A program made the position numbers and the translations under genes. The notes beneath the pieces were generated by a model. That model searched no databases. It was not told the origin of the DNA and worked only from the letters and a program-made list of their open reading frames with translations. Shown here in pieces: positions 35,878 to 44,977 of a stretch of DNA of 57,849 nucleotides (position 1 is its first letter; every line of letters begins with the position of its first letter). This stretch comes from JBGSUZ01 sp963677505 (lineage in GTDB: Bacteria; Bacillota; Clostridia; Peptostreptococcales; Acidaminobacteraceae). Location of the stretch: positions 1 through 57,849 of the forward strand of contig CAXXWB010000032.1 of the NCBI GenBank assembly GCA_963677505.2, given 5' to 3'.

Positions 35878-36695
35878 CTATTCGTGATGTTGCTTGTGCA
35901 TAAACTCTAAAATAATACCCGCCGTTTCTTCGATGGCCTTTGAGGATACGTCAATAATCGGGCAGCCTATTTTCTTCATAACAGACTCTGCATAGTCTAT
36001 TTCTTCAAGAATTCTTTCCATGTTGGCATATGTAGCAGTATTGTGAAGACCTAGAGCCTTTAACCGTTCTATTCTGATTTCCTCGAGTTTATAAGGATTT
36101 GTGGTAAGTCCAACAATTTTTCTGAGTGGTACTTTGTAAAGTTCGTCTGGAATTGGAACTTCTGGGACTAACGGTATATTGGCAACCTTTATATTTTTAT
36201 GAGCCAAATACATGCTGAGTGGTGTTTTCGAGGTTCTGGAAACACCAATGAGAACAATATCAGCCTTCGTTACCCCTCTAGGGTCTTTTCCATCGTCATA
36301 TTTTACTGCAAATTCAATGGCTTCAATTTTTTTAAAGTAACGTTCATCGATTCTATGAATGATACCCGCTTCGTATTTAGGTTGATAGCCAATCAGTTGT
36401 TCAAAACTACTCATTATTGGCGAAAGTAAATCTACATAAGGAATGCTATGGGCTTGACATTCGTGAATCAGTTGATTTCTCAAGTTTTCTATAACCGTTG
36501 TAAACACAACAATCGAATGACTATCTGAAGCCTGTTCAATCATTTCTTTAATTTGCTCTTCATTGTTGAGATAAGGGTAATTTTTTTAATTCATACTCCC
36601 GTTTCACTGAATTGTTCTGCTGCTGCTCTTGCAACCATTTCTGCCGTTTCTCCTAGAGAATCCGAGGCTACAAATATGTTTATTTTTTTAATCAT
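35878..36695 (-). pseudogene. ppsR: PPDK regulatory protein (DUF299), two frameshifts near the N-terminus
   Basis: Bifunctional ADP-dependent kinase and Pi-dependent phosphorylase that switches PPDK off and on by modifying the Thr next to its catalytic His. The N-terminus MIKKINIFVASDSLGETAEM starts at 36695 after GGAGG. The P-loop-like motif GVSRTSKTPLSMYLA is intact in the larger piece, followed by NIPLVPEVPIP and the VGLTTNP segment. Between codons 32 and 45 the frame shifts twice (GGG at 36598-36600 and seven T at 36581-36587), each explained by one extra base. It lies directly upstream of its target ppdK. Confidence 0.87.
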
Positions 36696-36708
36696 GAGCA
36701 TCCTCCTA

Positions 36709-37348
36709 TTATCGGTTTGCCATTTCGACAAAAAGCTTAGTGATGTTGGTCTTGCTGATTCTGCCGACGACCTTGTAACAAGGTCTCCCTTCTAAAATCA
36801 ATTCCTCTACGACAGGCAGAGAATCAATTTCATGTTCGATGATTTTCTTAGCCGCTTCATAAATCGGTGTAAAGGGAGATGTCATAACCACGTTAGGCAT
36901 CCGTGTCATTATCATTCCAACTGGAATGGTATTAATTTCAGTTCTGCCAATGGCGGCCTTTAAAAGGTCTTTTCTCGAAACCACACCTACTAGTAAATCT
37001 TCTGATGTTACACATATCATACCCACATCTTCGAGGAACATCATCACAATCGTATCGTAAACCGATGTTTTTTCATCTATAACCGCTGGTCTTGATTTGA
37101 GATCGTTTACTTTGATGTTTTTTTAAATAGTTTCCCACTCTTTCTCGAGTTGAATCTTCTATAATACAATATCCAACCTTAGGACGGGCTTCCAAATGTC
37201 CTGCCATGACCAATAAATTTAAATCTGCTCTTATAGCAGACCTTGTTAAACTAAGGTGTGCAGCGATTTGTTCACTGGTGACAGGTTGATTAGCCTTCAC
37301 TATTTCTAGTATTTCTTTGTGTCTACTTTTTAGCTCTATTGCACTCAC
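36709..37348 (-). pseudogene. ccpN: CcpN-like HTH-CBS transcriptional regulator, one frameshift
   Basis: DNA-binding repressor type that links gluconeogenic genes to nucleotide levels in Bacillus. The N-terminal helix-turn-helix reads LSLTRSAIRADLNLLVMAG (residues 29-47); the rest is a pair of CBS domains (VNDLKSRPAVIDEK, GVVSRKDLLKAAIG, MPNVVMTSPFTPIYEA, VVGRISKTNITKLFVE). The frame shifts at seven T (37118-37124 on the plus strand); with six, YLKNIKVNDLKSRPAV is restored and the protein is about 213 residues. It is 14 bp upstream of ppsR. Conserved ccpN-ppsR-ppdK order supports control of PEP formation. Confidence 0.85.
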
Positions 37349-37462
37349 CTCTTTCTATATGTGATACTCTATTTACATATTAGTGCATCACATTGACTTG
37401 TTCAAGTGTTTTGTTAAAAAAAATACATGTTTTTTTAGTCAACTTTCCACTTTGGAAATAAA

Positions 37463-37495
37463 ATAGCCTCTGCGTAAACGCAGAGGCTATTTTTA
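37463..37495 (-). terminator. Terminator of glyS
   Basis: ATAGCCTCTGCG (37463-37474) and CGCAGAGGCTAT (37479-37490) form a perfect 12-bp stem starting 14 bp after the glyS stop, with A/T-rich flanks on both sides so it can act both ways. Confidence 0.85.
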
Positions 37496-37503
37496 GCTAA
37501 AGA

Positions 37504-38889
37504 CTAGAACTCAAGTCTAGCTTCAATATATGGGACCAATTCATCAATTTTAACCCGTGTTTGTTCCATTGTATCACGGTCTCTGATGGTTACGGACTGG
37601 TCTTCTAATGACTCAAAGTCATAGGTAATGCAGAATGGGGTACCAATTTCATCGTGTCTTCTATAACGCTTACCAATACTACCTGCATCGTCATATTCCA
37701 CGTTGAATTTCTTAGAAAGCACTTCAAAGACTTTAATAGCGTCGTCATTGAGCTTCTTTGCAAGTGGGAAGATGGCAGCTTTAAACGGTGCCAGTGCAGG
37801 GTGGAGTTTAAGAACCACACGGCTGTCGTCCCCTTCTAATTGTTCTTCGTTATAGGCGTCAATCAATAAGGCTAACGCCACACGATCAGCACCAAGTGAT
37901 GGTTCAATACAATATGGAATATATTTTTCATTGGTGATTGGGTCTACATAACGAAGGTCTTCGCCAGAGTGTTCCATGTGTTGTTTGAGGTCATAGTCCG
38001 TTCTATCTGCAATACCCCAAAGCTCACCCCAACCAAATGGGAAGAGGAACTCAATATCGGTTGTGGCATTTGAATAGTGTGATAACTCTTCTTCACTGTG
38101 ATCTCTGAATCTGACATTTTCAGCTGTCATGCCAAGGTTAAGGAGCCAATCCATACAGAATTGCTTCCAATAAGCATACCATTTAAGGTCTTCACCTGGA
38201 GCGCAGAAGAATTCAAGTTCCATTTGTTCAAATTCACGGGTTCTAAAAGTAAAGTTACCTGGTGTAATTTCATTTCTAAAAGATTTACCAATTTGTCCAA
38301 TACCAAATGGTACTTTCTTTCTAGAAGAACGTTGAATGCTTTTGAAGTTTACAAAAATACCTTGAGCGGTTTCTGGTCTTAAGAACAATTCAGTTGATGT
38401 GTCTTCTGTTACACCTTGGAAGGTTTTGAACATCAAGTTGAATTGGCGAATATTTGTAAAGTTAGTTTTGCCACATTCTGGACATTTAATGCCTTTTTCT
38501 TGAATAAAGTTTTCCATTTTGTCATTTGCCCAACCATCAACAATCTCGTCTAAGTTGTTTTCAGCAAAATAATCTTCAATCAATTTGTCGGCTCTGTATC
38601 TTGTTTTACAATCTTTACAATCCATAAGGGGGTCATTGAAACCACCTACGTGACCTGAAGCCACCCAAGTTCTTGGGTTCATTAAGATAGCTGCGTCTAC
38701 ACCCACGTTATAAGGTGATTCTTGAATGAATTTTTTCCACCATGCGCGCTTGACATTGTTTTTGAATTCAACGCCTAAAGGACCGTAATCCCACGTATTT
38801 GCAAGGCCTCCATAAATGTCAGAGCCAGGAAATACAAAGCCTCTGTTCTTAGCTAATGAAACAATTTTTTCCATGGATTTTTGAGTCAT
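37504..38889 (-). CDS. glyS: Glycyl-tRNA synthetase, single-chain dimeric type
   Basis: Charges tRNA-Gly. It has 461 residues, the eukaryote/archaea-like alpha2 form common in Gram-positive bacteria. Class II motifs: GFVFPGSDIYGGLANTWDYG at the start; motif 2 FRNEITPGNFTFRTREFEQME; GELWGIADRTDYDL; motif 3 EPSLGADRVALALL. The insertion carries a Cys4 zinc site (CKDCKTRYRAD and KCPECGKTNF). The anticodon-binding domain ends the protein. Control is by the T-box leader at 38945-39150. It is intact, marking the downstream border of the frameshift-rich region. Confidence 0.96.
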   Translation of the reverse strand: MTQKSMEKIVSLAKNRGFVFPGSDIYGGLANTWDYGPLGVEFKNNVKRAWWKKFIQESPYNVGVDAAILMNPRTWVASGHVGGFNDPLMDCKDCKTRYRADKLIEDYFAENNLDEIVDGWANDKMENFIQEKGIKCPECGKTNFTNIRQFNLMFKTFQGVTEDTSTELFLRPETAQGIFVNFKSIQRSSRKKVPFGIGQIGKSFRNEITPGNFTFRTREFEQMELEFFCAPGEDLKWYAYWKQFCMDWLLNLGMTAENVRFRDHSEEELSHYSNATTDIEFLFPFGWGELWGIADRTDYDLKQHMEHSGEDLRYVDPITNEKYIPYCIEPSLGADRVALALLIDAYNEEQLEGDDSRVVLKLHPALAPFKAAIFPLAKKLNDDAIKVFEVLSKKFNVEYDDAGSIGKRYRRHDEIGTPFCITYDFESLEDQSVTIRDRDTMEQTRVKIDELVPYIEARLEF

Positions 38890-38944
38890 CTTCTTATCCT
38901 CCTCTATTTTTATAGATCGATCAGCCTTCGCTGGATTTTGGGCA

Positions 38945-39150
38945 TAAAAATAGCCCTTTCATCCCAGCTAGGGACGAAAGAGCTAATCTTCCGCGGTTCC
39001 ACCCTAATTGATGCCGAATAAAAACGACATCCTCTTTGGCTAAGTGCTCAAAAGCGCCTTTCATTTTTTATTTCTATCGGTTTCCACCCTTCCCGACTCT
39101 CTAAAAGAAAATTAAAAACTACTTCTCTTTCTCAACGCACTGTATCAATT
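38945..39150 (-). promoter_or_regulatory. T-box leader of glyS with GGC (Gly) specifier
   Basis: On the minus strand the T-box AGGGTGGAACCGCGG is at 38991-39006 and a terminator stem (38951-38965 with 38970-38984, then ATTTTT) follows. Stem I shows AGAGAGTCGGGAAGG and, on its 3' side, GAAAGGCGC in which GGC is the likely specifier for tRNA-Gly. The leader lacks room for a long Stem II/IIA, consistent with the short glyQS-type T-box. Confidence 0.92.
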
Positions 39151-39158
39151 TGTCATCA

Positions 39159-39187
39159 AATATAGCATAGAATTTTATGCTTGTAAA
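39159..39187 (-). promoter_or_regulatory. Promoter of the glyS T-box transcript
   Basis: Minus strand TTTACA, a 17-base spacer, TATATT; start near 39152, just before the T-box Stem I. Confidence 0.65.
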
Positions 39188-39189
39188 GC

Positions 39190-39831
39190 TTATTTTGTCT
39201 CATCTTCTTCCGTGCCATGTTCCATAAATCTAGCTTGGACAACGTAATCGTCGTCCTCTTCTTCTTTTTCATATTTGCTAGGGTCAACATCTATTTCTAC
39301 ATCATCGTCATCGACTTCGGTTTTAGCTTCTGGACTATCAGTTTTTGAACCTCTGCCAGTAAAATTATTAATTGTGTTTTCAGTGGTTTCAACCACGTTT
39401 TTAAATGCATCTTGGGTCATCTCATTTAAGTTCATAGACTCGCCATCGTGTTTAACGATTTTTAACACACAACCTGTCGCAACTGCTGCAACAATTGCTG
39501 TCACTGTTGCAGGTGCAAACACAAAGGCAGCGAGACCGCCGGCAATCACAGGAATATCCATAATGATTTTGCCGTTTCTTTCGATTAGGATTTTTGTTAC
39601 AATACCCTTGTTAATCAACTCTTTAAGTTGGCCAATAATCTCATCTGTTTTAGAAGAGAAACTCCCTTTACTACGTTCATCTCGGGTTTTAATGTTATCT
39701 AAATAGACAATAGCTTCTAAAACGTCACCTTCGTATAATTCGAGGGCTTCTTTAGCTGTTTTGTAATCTACACCGGTTCTGTTAATGACCTCATCTACCA
39801 TCTCTAAAGTAATCGTTACCATTTTGAACAC
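39190..39831 (-). CDS. DUF4342 / UBA-like domain protein
   Basis: A 213-residue protein. The N-terminal 45 residues form a UBA-like three-helix domain (EMVDEVINRTGVDYKTAKEA, then YEGDVLEAIVYLDN). Residues 60-145 match DUF4342 (LKELINKGIVTKILIERNGK), ending in a hydrophobic helix (AFVFAPATVTAIVAAVATG) that may insert in the membrane. The tail is very acidic (EVDDDDVEIDVDPSKYEKEE). The function is unknown. The start is an ATG with AGGAG upstream. It is at the 3' end of the era-mgtE-recO series, five bases after recO. Confidence 0.82.
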   Translation of the reverse strand: MFKMVTITLEMVDEVINRTGVDYKTAKEALELYEGDVLEAIVYLDNIKTRDERSKGSFSSKTDEIIGQLKELINKGIVTKILIERNGKIIMDIPVIAGGLAAFVFAPATVTAIVAAVATGCVLKIVKHDGESMNLNEMTQDAFKNVVETTENTINNFTGRGSKTDSPEAKTEVDDDDVEIDVDPSKYEKEEEDDDYVVQARFMEHGTEEDETK

Positions 39832-39836
39832 ACTCC

Positions 39837-40586
39837 TTATAGTAGTCTTATGCTTTCCAATAGTTCTAGGCTCTTTGCGCCAGAAAAACCAGCGTGCACT
39901 TGCATATAGCGCTTCATCAACTGACTCATTTTTTGCAAATAAACAGGATTAATATCTGTTTTTGCTATGGTCCGAATGTTTTTGCGCATCATGTAGTCAA
40001 GAATTTTAGGGACTGTCTTTCCAACCATCCAAAGGTCTTCAACATCGTCCTTACACTTATTACATATTATACCGCCATTTTCGATGGATAACCACAAAAA
40101 TTCCTTGTTCTCAGCACCGCAGTTCTGACAACGGTCTACCATGATTTTATAGCCGCTGTAGGCCATAATTATGATTTCATAGGCCGTCTTTATAAGTTCT
40201 AAGTTTGCACCCTCCTGAGTGAGCAAATCTAAAGTGTCCACTAAGTTAGAAAACACTTTATGATTGACCACCCCTTCGGGCATAAGAAAATTGGTAAGTT
40301 CTAAAATATAGGAGCCGTAGGTCATAGGCGTTAAATCATCATGAAAGGCCCCATAAGGATCCAGCACTTCCACTGAGCGTATCTTGTTCCAGTCCTTTTC
40401 GACGGAAAGTACAAATTCTCCAAAGACAAAGAGTTGTGTTGCAGCAGCCAAATTAGAACGTCCACTTTTTGCTCCCTTAGCAATGGCTTTAAGCTTACCA
40501 CCACGGTCAGTGAGCAAAGTCACTAAGACATCGTTGTCCTGGAGCTTCTGTCTTTTAAGAACGACAGCATTAGTAGTCAGAAGCAC
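39837..40586 (-). CDS. recO: DNA repair protein RecO
   Basis: Helps load RecA in the RecF pathway. It has 249 residues from a GTG at 40586, chosen because AAGGAGG lies nine bases upstream (another GTG at 40595 overlaps that site). The N-terminal OB-fold starts TTNAVVLKRQKLQDNDVLV with LLTDRGGKLKAIAKGAKSG, and a four-cysteine zinc motif (CQNCGAENKEF, ICNKCKDD) lies near residue 155. It lies close downstream of mgtE and upstream of the DUF4342 gene; the recO-glyS neighbourhood is typical. Confidence 0.92.
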   Translation of the reverse strand: MLLTTNAVVLKRQKLQDNDVLVTLLTDRGGKLKAIAKGAKSGRSNLAAATQLFVFGEFVLSVEKDWNKIRSVEVLDPYGAFHDDLTPMTYGSYILELTNFLMPEGVVNHKVFSNLVDTLDLLTQEGANLELIKTAYEIIIMAYSGYKIMVDRCQNCGAENKEFLWLSIENGGIICNKCKDDVEDLWMVGKTVPKILDYMMRKNIRTIAKTDINPVYLQKMSQLMKRYMQVHAGFSGAKSLELLESIRLL

Positions 40587-40599
40587 GCAGAACACCTCC

Positions 40600-41982
40600 T
40601 TACAGCATTACGCGCATTAGGTAGGTCGCCAATGAAAAGTAAATGGACAAACCTGTAATATCTATAGTGGTACTGATAAACGGTGCAGAAGCCACTGCTG
40701 GATCCACTCCGATTTTTTTAAAAGTCAATGGAACCAATGTACCGATGGTAGCTGCCGTTACAATATTGGCAAACATAGAAAGGCCCACAATGAAGCTAAG
40801 GAGCATTTCTCCGTGGGTAACATAAGAAACTACCCCTACAATCAAACTACAAACCGTTCCTACAATTACACCGACAGCTATTTCTTGAAGCAAAGTCCGA
40901 ACAACATCCCAACCCTCTATATAATTGATAGCAATGCTTCTAACTGTTATGGTTGACGACTGAGTTCCTACATTACCGCCCATCCCAGCCAACAAAGGCA
41001 TAAATAGGGCTAAGGTTGCATTGGCAGATAAAGCCCCTGAAAACTTACTGATGATACTTGCGGATAAAAGGCCTCCAAATATGGTAATAATCAGCCAAGG
41101 TAGTCTTGATCTGACTGCATATACAATCCTTTTAAGGGATGAGTCGTCATCTTCAAAATCTTCCAAATCCGAAGAACCCGCAAATTTCAAGATATCTTCT
41201 GTGGCTTCTTCTTCAATGACATCGATGACGTCATCAATGGTGATAATCCCTTTAAGTCTCTTTTCATTGTCAACAACTGGTACGACTAGGAAGTTATACT
41301 TAGAAACAATTCTGGCGACTTCTTCTTGGTCGTCGTCTTCATGAACAGCTATAACGTGGGGGTTCATGATGTCGGCAATCATGGTTTCGCCTTTTGCGAC
41401 AATTAACTCTCTAAGGGAAATAACCCCTTGGAGAGCATCGTTTTCGTCTGTGACAAAGACGTAGTAAATGGTTTCAGCATCTGGCGCTGTTGCACGCAGT
41501 TGACTGATTGCCTGATCTACCGTAATGTTTGCCATTAGAGTCACGTACTCTTTAGTCATTTTACCGCCGGCAGAATCTTCTTCGTATTCCATCAGTTCGA
41601 CGACTTCTTTGGCATCTTCCAAATCTAGGTAAGCTAAGATTTGATACTTTTGATCGTCTGGTAAGTCATAGAGTTTGTCCGCAATGGCATCTTGAGACAT
41701 AAAGTCTAAAATCTGCATCCTCTGATTATTTTCAAGGGTCTTTATCAAATCACAGAACGACTCGGTACTCATTTCTTCTAAAACTTCAGAAGCCTCCTCG
41801 AAACCGAGCAGGCTGAAATATATATTTCTATGTCTTTCTTCAAGTTCTCTCATGATGAGAGCCATATCTGCAGTGTGCAGGGTTTCATTTAAAGCCTTTA
41901 TTTCATCGTAATCACCGTTGTCTAAATGCTGTATCAACAGTGCGACATACTCTTCCAATTTATCATCGAAATCCGTATGCAT
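40600..41982 (-). CDS. mgtE: Magnesium transporter MgtE
   Basis: Mg2+-gated Mg2+ channel in the cytoplasmic membrane. It has 460 residues. The N-domain of helical repeats covers about 1-130 (LLGFEEASEVLEEMSTESF). Two CBS domains lie at about 135-260 (TVDQAISQLRATAPDAETIY, VVDNEKRLKGIITIDDVIDV). Five membrane helices follow, with the selectivity region PLLAGMGGNVGTQSSTITVR, the family signature. It is encoded between era and recO. The N-domain and CBS acidic residues sense internal Mg2+ in known homologues. Confidence 0.95.
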   Translation of the reverse strand: MHTDFDDKLEEYVALLIQHLDNGDYDEIKALNETLHTADMALIMRELEERHRNIYFSLLGFEEASEVLEEMSTESFCDLIKTLENNQRMQILDFMSQDAIADKLYDLPDDQKYQILAYLDLEDAKEVVELMEYEEDSAGGKMTKEYVTLMANITVDQAISQLRATAPDAETIYYVFVTDENDALQGVISLRELIVAKGETMIADIMNPHVIAVHEDDDQEEVARIVSKYNFLVVPVVDNEKRLKGIITIDDVIDVIEEEATEDILKFAGSSDLEDFEDDDSSLKRIVYAVRSRLPWLIITIFGGLLSASIISKFSGALSANATLALFMPLLAGMGGNVGTQSSTITVRSIAINYIEGWDVVRTLLQEIAVGVIVGTVCSLIVGVVSYVTHGEMLLSFIVGLSMFANIVTAATIGTLVPLTFKKIGVDPAVASAPFISTTIDITGLSIYFSLATYLMRVML

Positions 41983-42012
41983 GAAATCACCTGCCTTTGC
42001 TATTTTTAAAAG

Positions 42013-42906
42013 TTATTGCTTTTTATAGCCAAAGTTTTTGAGGAACGTATCAGAATCTCTCCAACCTGGACGGACCTTAACCCACAATTCTAAGAATACC
42101 TTTACACCTAAAAGATGTTCAATATCTTCTCTGGCACTTTTACCAATACCTTTAAGTTTTCTGCCATTTTTGCCTATGATAATACCCTTGTGAGAATCTC
42201 TTTCGCAGATGATTGTCGCACGAATATCAATCATTTCTTGCCCACGTCGTTCCTTGAAGGACTCTATTTCAACCGCTACACCGTGAGGAATTTCATCATC
42301 TAAATAATGTAATAATTTTTCGCGAATAATCTCTGAAACAACTGCCTTTTCAGGTTGATCGGTTAAAATATCCCCTGGGTAGTACATTGGGCCCTCTTTC
42401 ATGAATTTTTTAATCATATTCAAAAGAACATCAACATTGGTATTGTTAAGGGCAGAAATATTAATAACTTCTTTGATAAACGTATATGGCTTATAGTTTT
42501 CAACAATTTTTACGTAACGGTCAGGGTCAATTAAATCCACTTTGTTAATCGCTAATATAACAGGTGTTTTCACTGCTTTAAGCTGTTCTAAAATGAACTC
42601 ATCTCCAGCACCAATTCTATTAGAGTCGTCTACCATAAAGACAATGGCATCTACTTCTTTAAGGGTATCAAGGGCAGAAGACACCATGAACTCTCCAAGC
42701 TTAGTTTTAGCTTTATGAAGTCCTGGTGTATCTATGAAGACAATTTGGCATTCTTCATCGGTGTGAATGGCATTGATTCTATTTCTTGTGGTTTGGGGCT
42801 TGTCCGACATAATGGCGATTTTTTCACCTAAAATGGCATTTGCCAATGTGGACTTACCTACGTTTGGTCTACCAATAATGGTAACAAATCCTGATTTAAA
42901 ACTCAA
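42013..42906 (-). CDS. era: GTPase Era
   Basis: Essential GTPase for 16S rRNA maturation and 30S assembly. It has 297 residues. G1 GRPNVGKSTLANAILGEK, G2 region QTTRNRI, G3 DTPGLHKAKTK, G4 NKVD, G5 SALNNTNV. The C-terminal KH RNA-binding domain includes IIGKNGRKLKGIGKSAREDI. It lies 16 bp downstream of cdd and 31 bp upstream of mgtE, in the conserved ybeY-cdd-era order. Confidence 0.97.
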   Translation of the reverse strand: MSFKSGFVTIIGRPNVGKSTLANAILGEKIAIMSDKPQTTRNRINAIHTDEECQIVFIDTPGLHKAKTKLGEFMVSSALDTLKEVDAIVFMVDDSNRIGAGDEFILEQLKAVKTPVILAINKVDLIDPDRYVKIVENYKPYTFIKEVINISALNNTNVDVLLNMIKKFMKEGPMYYPGDILTDQPEKAVVSEIIREKLLHYLDDEIPHGVAVEIESFKERRGQEMIDIRATIICERDSHKGIIIGKNGRKLKGIGKSAREDIEHLLGVKVFLELWVKVRPGWRDSDTFLKNFGYKKQ

Positions 42907-42921
42907 ATTCTGGCCTCCAGT

Positions 42922-43320
42922 CTACTTAAGATCTTTGCTTGTAAAAGAATGTGGCAGCATTTCGCTGAGCGTAAATACTTTATACACCATATCTTTTGCT
43001 AATATAATTTCCATGTTTTCATCGCAGAACTCTGCAATGACTTGTCGGCAAATGCCACATGGATAAGTGTAATCCAATGAGCTACTTACAACTGCTATAG
43101 CTGCAAATTCTTTTTCGCCCTCAGAGACTGCTTTAAAAATTGCTGTTCTCTCCGCACAATTGGTTGCACCGTAGGCAGCATTTTCAATATTGCATCCCAT
43201 ATATATTTTACCACTCTTTGTCAAGAGGGCTGCACCTACATTAAAATGCGAGTAAGGTGTGTAAGACATTTTTGTTGCTTCATAGGCTGTTTTTACCAAT
43301 AAATCGTAATTAATTTCCAT
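42922..43320 (-). CDS. cdd: Cytidine deaminase
   Basis: Zn enzyme that converts cytidine and deoxycytidine to uridine forms. It has 132 residues, the tetrameric type. The zinc site and catalytic Glu are in NCAERTAIFKAVSEG and YPCGICRQVIAEF; YSHFNVGAALLTKSGKIYMG and NIENAAYGATNC are family blocks. It follows the DUF3048 lipoprotein gene by 12 bp and precedes era. Confidence 0.96.
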   Translation of the reverse strand: MEINYDLLVKTAYEATKMSYTPYSHFNVGAALLTKSGKIYMGCNIENAAYGATNCAERTAIFKAVSEGEKEFAAIAVVSSSLDYTYPCGICRQVIAEFCDENMEIILAKDMVYKVFTLSEMLPHSFTSKDLK

Positions 43321-43332
43321 AAGTTCACCTCA

Positions 43333-44400
43333 TTATTTTTCCCAACTGATTACCATACTTTTAGGTATAATTTGAATCCAAACATTTCCAGGATTTAGCT
43401 CAACGGTTGATCCCCCCAGAGTCCTGTATGTGGTATAACCTGTTCGACTGTCCTTTTGCCAAGTGACTGGCACTTTGACACCGTCACTCAACCACCAGCC
43501 ATCGCCACTGCCTACTAGTTCTAAATCTAGGCGGCCAGCATTGTCAACGACTTTGGTTGGCACATATTGGATCAGAAGATTTTTGGCTGTAAGTGCTGAA
43601 TTGTCATTTTCGTCAACATGGACTTTGCCGTTAACATAACGTTGATATGCCTTTAAATCGGCTAAATAGCTATAGGAAACGACATAACCACCATCCGTCT
43701 TTCGATAAGGCAGTTTTATAAATTCTGCAGGCGCTCCGCCTTCTGGGAGTGCATCCACGTCTGCATAAATTTCATCTGTAAAGGTAGGGCTTTGATTGTA
43801 CTTCCGATTAGAGGCTTCATCTCTTAAAATTTTCAAACTGGAATACAGGTTATGAGGCACTTTTTTATGTGATTTTCTAAAAAAAACTTTTTTACTGCTG
43901 GTCAGACCATCTAAATCAGCGACTTTCATCTTTTTAATGTCACTTAGCGCTTTTGGTGAACCGCCTACATGAACATAAATAGCATTGTATTCCAATGCGC
44001 GGTCTAAAAAATAGGGCCTTGCACTGCGAATAGGTCCGACGGATTCTGGCATACCTTCAAAGAAAAATGCCATATATCTGGTAATATTGCCTTCTGCCAG
44101 TGCTTCTATCACAATTTCAGCGTCTTTCAAACCAGCTTGAGGTCTTGCTCCAGCGTGATTGTCTAACATAATTGCTAAGGGTCTGTTATTGCTTAACTTA
44201 GCGTTCCAAACCTGACCTTCACTATCTAAATTAATTGGCCCTTCACTATTTGAAAAACTCCCTGAAGTATTAGTCGCTGAACCATTTCCATCCCGTTTTT
44301 CAGTCAAAGCCCTTTCAGGTGAGACTTTACAGCCCGCCATAGTCATCATCAAAAAAATACTTAAAACAATCAGACTGGTTTTACGTCTCAAATATTTCAC
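43333..44400 (-). CDS. DUF3048 lipoprotein (YerB family)
   Basis: A 355-residue surface lipoprotein. Signal peptide with lipobox MTMAGC, so the mature N-terminus is Cys24. A short polar linker precedes the DUF3048 domain (NNRPLAIMLDNHAGARPQAG, EGNITRYMAFFFEG, GPIRSARPYFLDRALEYNA, HVGGSPKAL). The C-terminal part with GYTTYRTLGGSTVELNPGNV matches the second DUF3048 half. The role is not established; homologues are common near murein-associated genes. It lies one base after ybeY. Confidence 0.9.
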   Translation of the reverse strand: MKYLRRKTSLIVLSIFLMMTMAGCKVSPERALTEKRDGNGSATNTSGSFSNSEGPINLDSEGQVWNAKLSNNRPLAIMLDNHAGARPQAGLKDAEIVIEALAEGNITRYMAFFFEGMPESVGPIRSARPYFLDRALEYNAIYVHVGGSPKALSDIKKMKVADLDGLTSSKKVFFRKSHKKVPHNLYSSLKILRDEASNRKYNQSPTFTDEIYADVDALPEGGAPAEFIKLPYRKTDGGYVVSYSYLADLKAYQRYVNGKVHVDENDNSALTAKNLLIQYVPTKVVDNAGRLDLELVGSGDGWWLSDGVKVPVTWQKDSRTGYTTYRTLGGSTVELNPGNVWIQIIPKSMVISWEK

Positions 44401-44401
44401 C

Positions 44402-44875
44402 TCACGCTCTAGTGATTCCCATATTTTCTAAGATTGTCGTTTGCAATGCCTTCATTTCCAACTCTTCTTCTGGAGTCATGTGGTCGTAACCTAAAAGATG
44501 AAGCATACTATGAACCACTAGAAAGCACATTTCTCTTTCAACGGAATGACCATATTGCTCTGCTTGTTCAACAGCCTTTTCAACGCTGATGACAATGTCT
44601 CCTAAATAAAGATTTTCCTCTTCGAGTTCTTCTAAATCTTTGAGACATTCATATTGAGGAAAGGAGAGGACATCTGTCTCTTGGTCTTTATCTCGATGGT
44701 CCTTATTGATTACCCTTATGCCTGCATTATCTGTTAAACTCAGATCTACTTGAGCATCTACTTCTTCAAAACCTTCAAATATGAGGGTTTCAAGAGCTGC
44801 CTGTTTCATTTTATTTAAGATTTCATCGCTGACTTGTACTTTCACTTGTTCGTTTTCAACATCAAATGTGAACAC
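44402..44875 (-). CDS. ybeY: Endoribonuclease YbeY (rRNA maturation factor)
   Basis: Zn-dependent RNase involved in 16S 3' end maturation and ribosome quality control. It has 157 residues, the family length. The metal motif HSMLHLLGYDHMTPEEE (HxxxHxxGxDH) is intact. TDVLSFPQ and YLGDIVISVEKAVEQAEQYG precede it as in other YbeY proteins. It lies about 100 bp downstream of phoH, the usual partner. Confidence 0.96.
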   Translation of the reverse strand: MFTFDVENEQVKVQVSDEILNKMKQAALETLIFEGFEEVDAQVDLSLTDNAGIRVINKDHRDKDQETDVLSFPQYECLKDLEELEEENLYLGDIVISVEKAVEQAEQYGHSVEREMCFLVVHSMLHLLGYDHMTPEEELEMKALQTTILENMGITRA

Positions 44876-44977
44876 GTGCTTACCTCCACCATTTTACAAA
44901 TACGCTTAGAGTGCTTTTCTATTATACGCTTAGTGCTTAATAATATCAATGAATTTAAGGTCTCTTCTACTTTTCAA

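Noticed and set aside
44890..44945. Direct repeat TACGCTTAG(AG)TGCTT between ybeY and phoH
   Set aside because: Only two short imperfect copies; no array, no known site.
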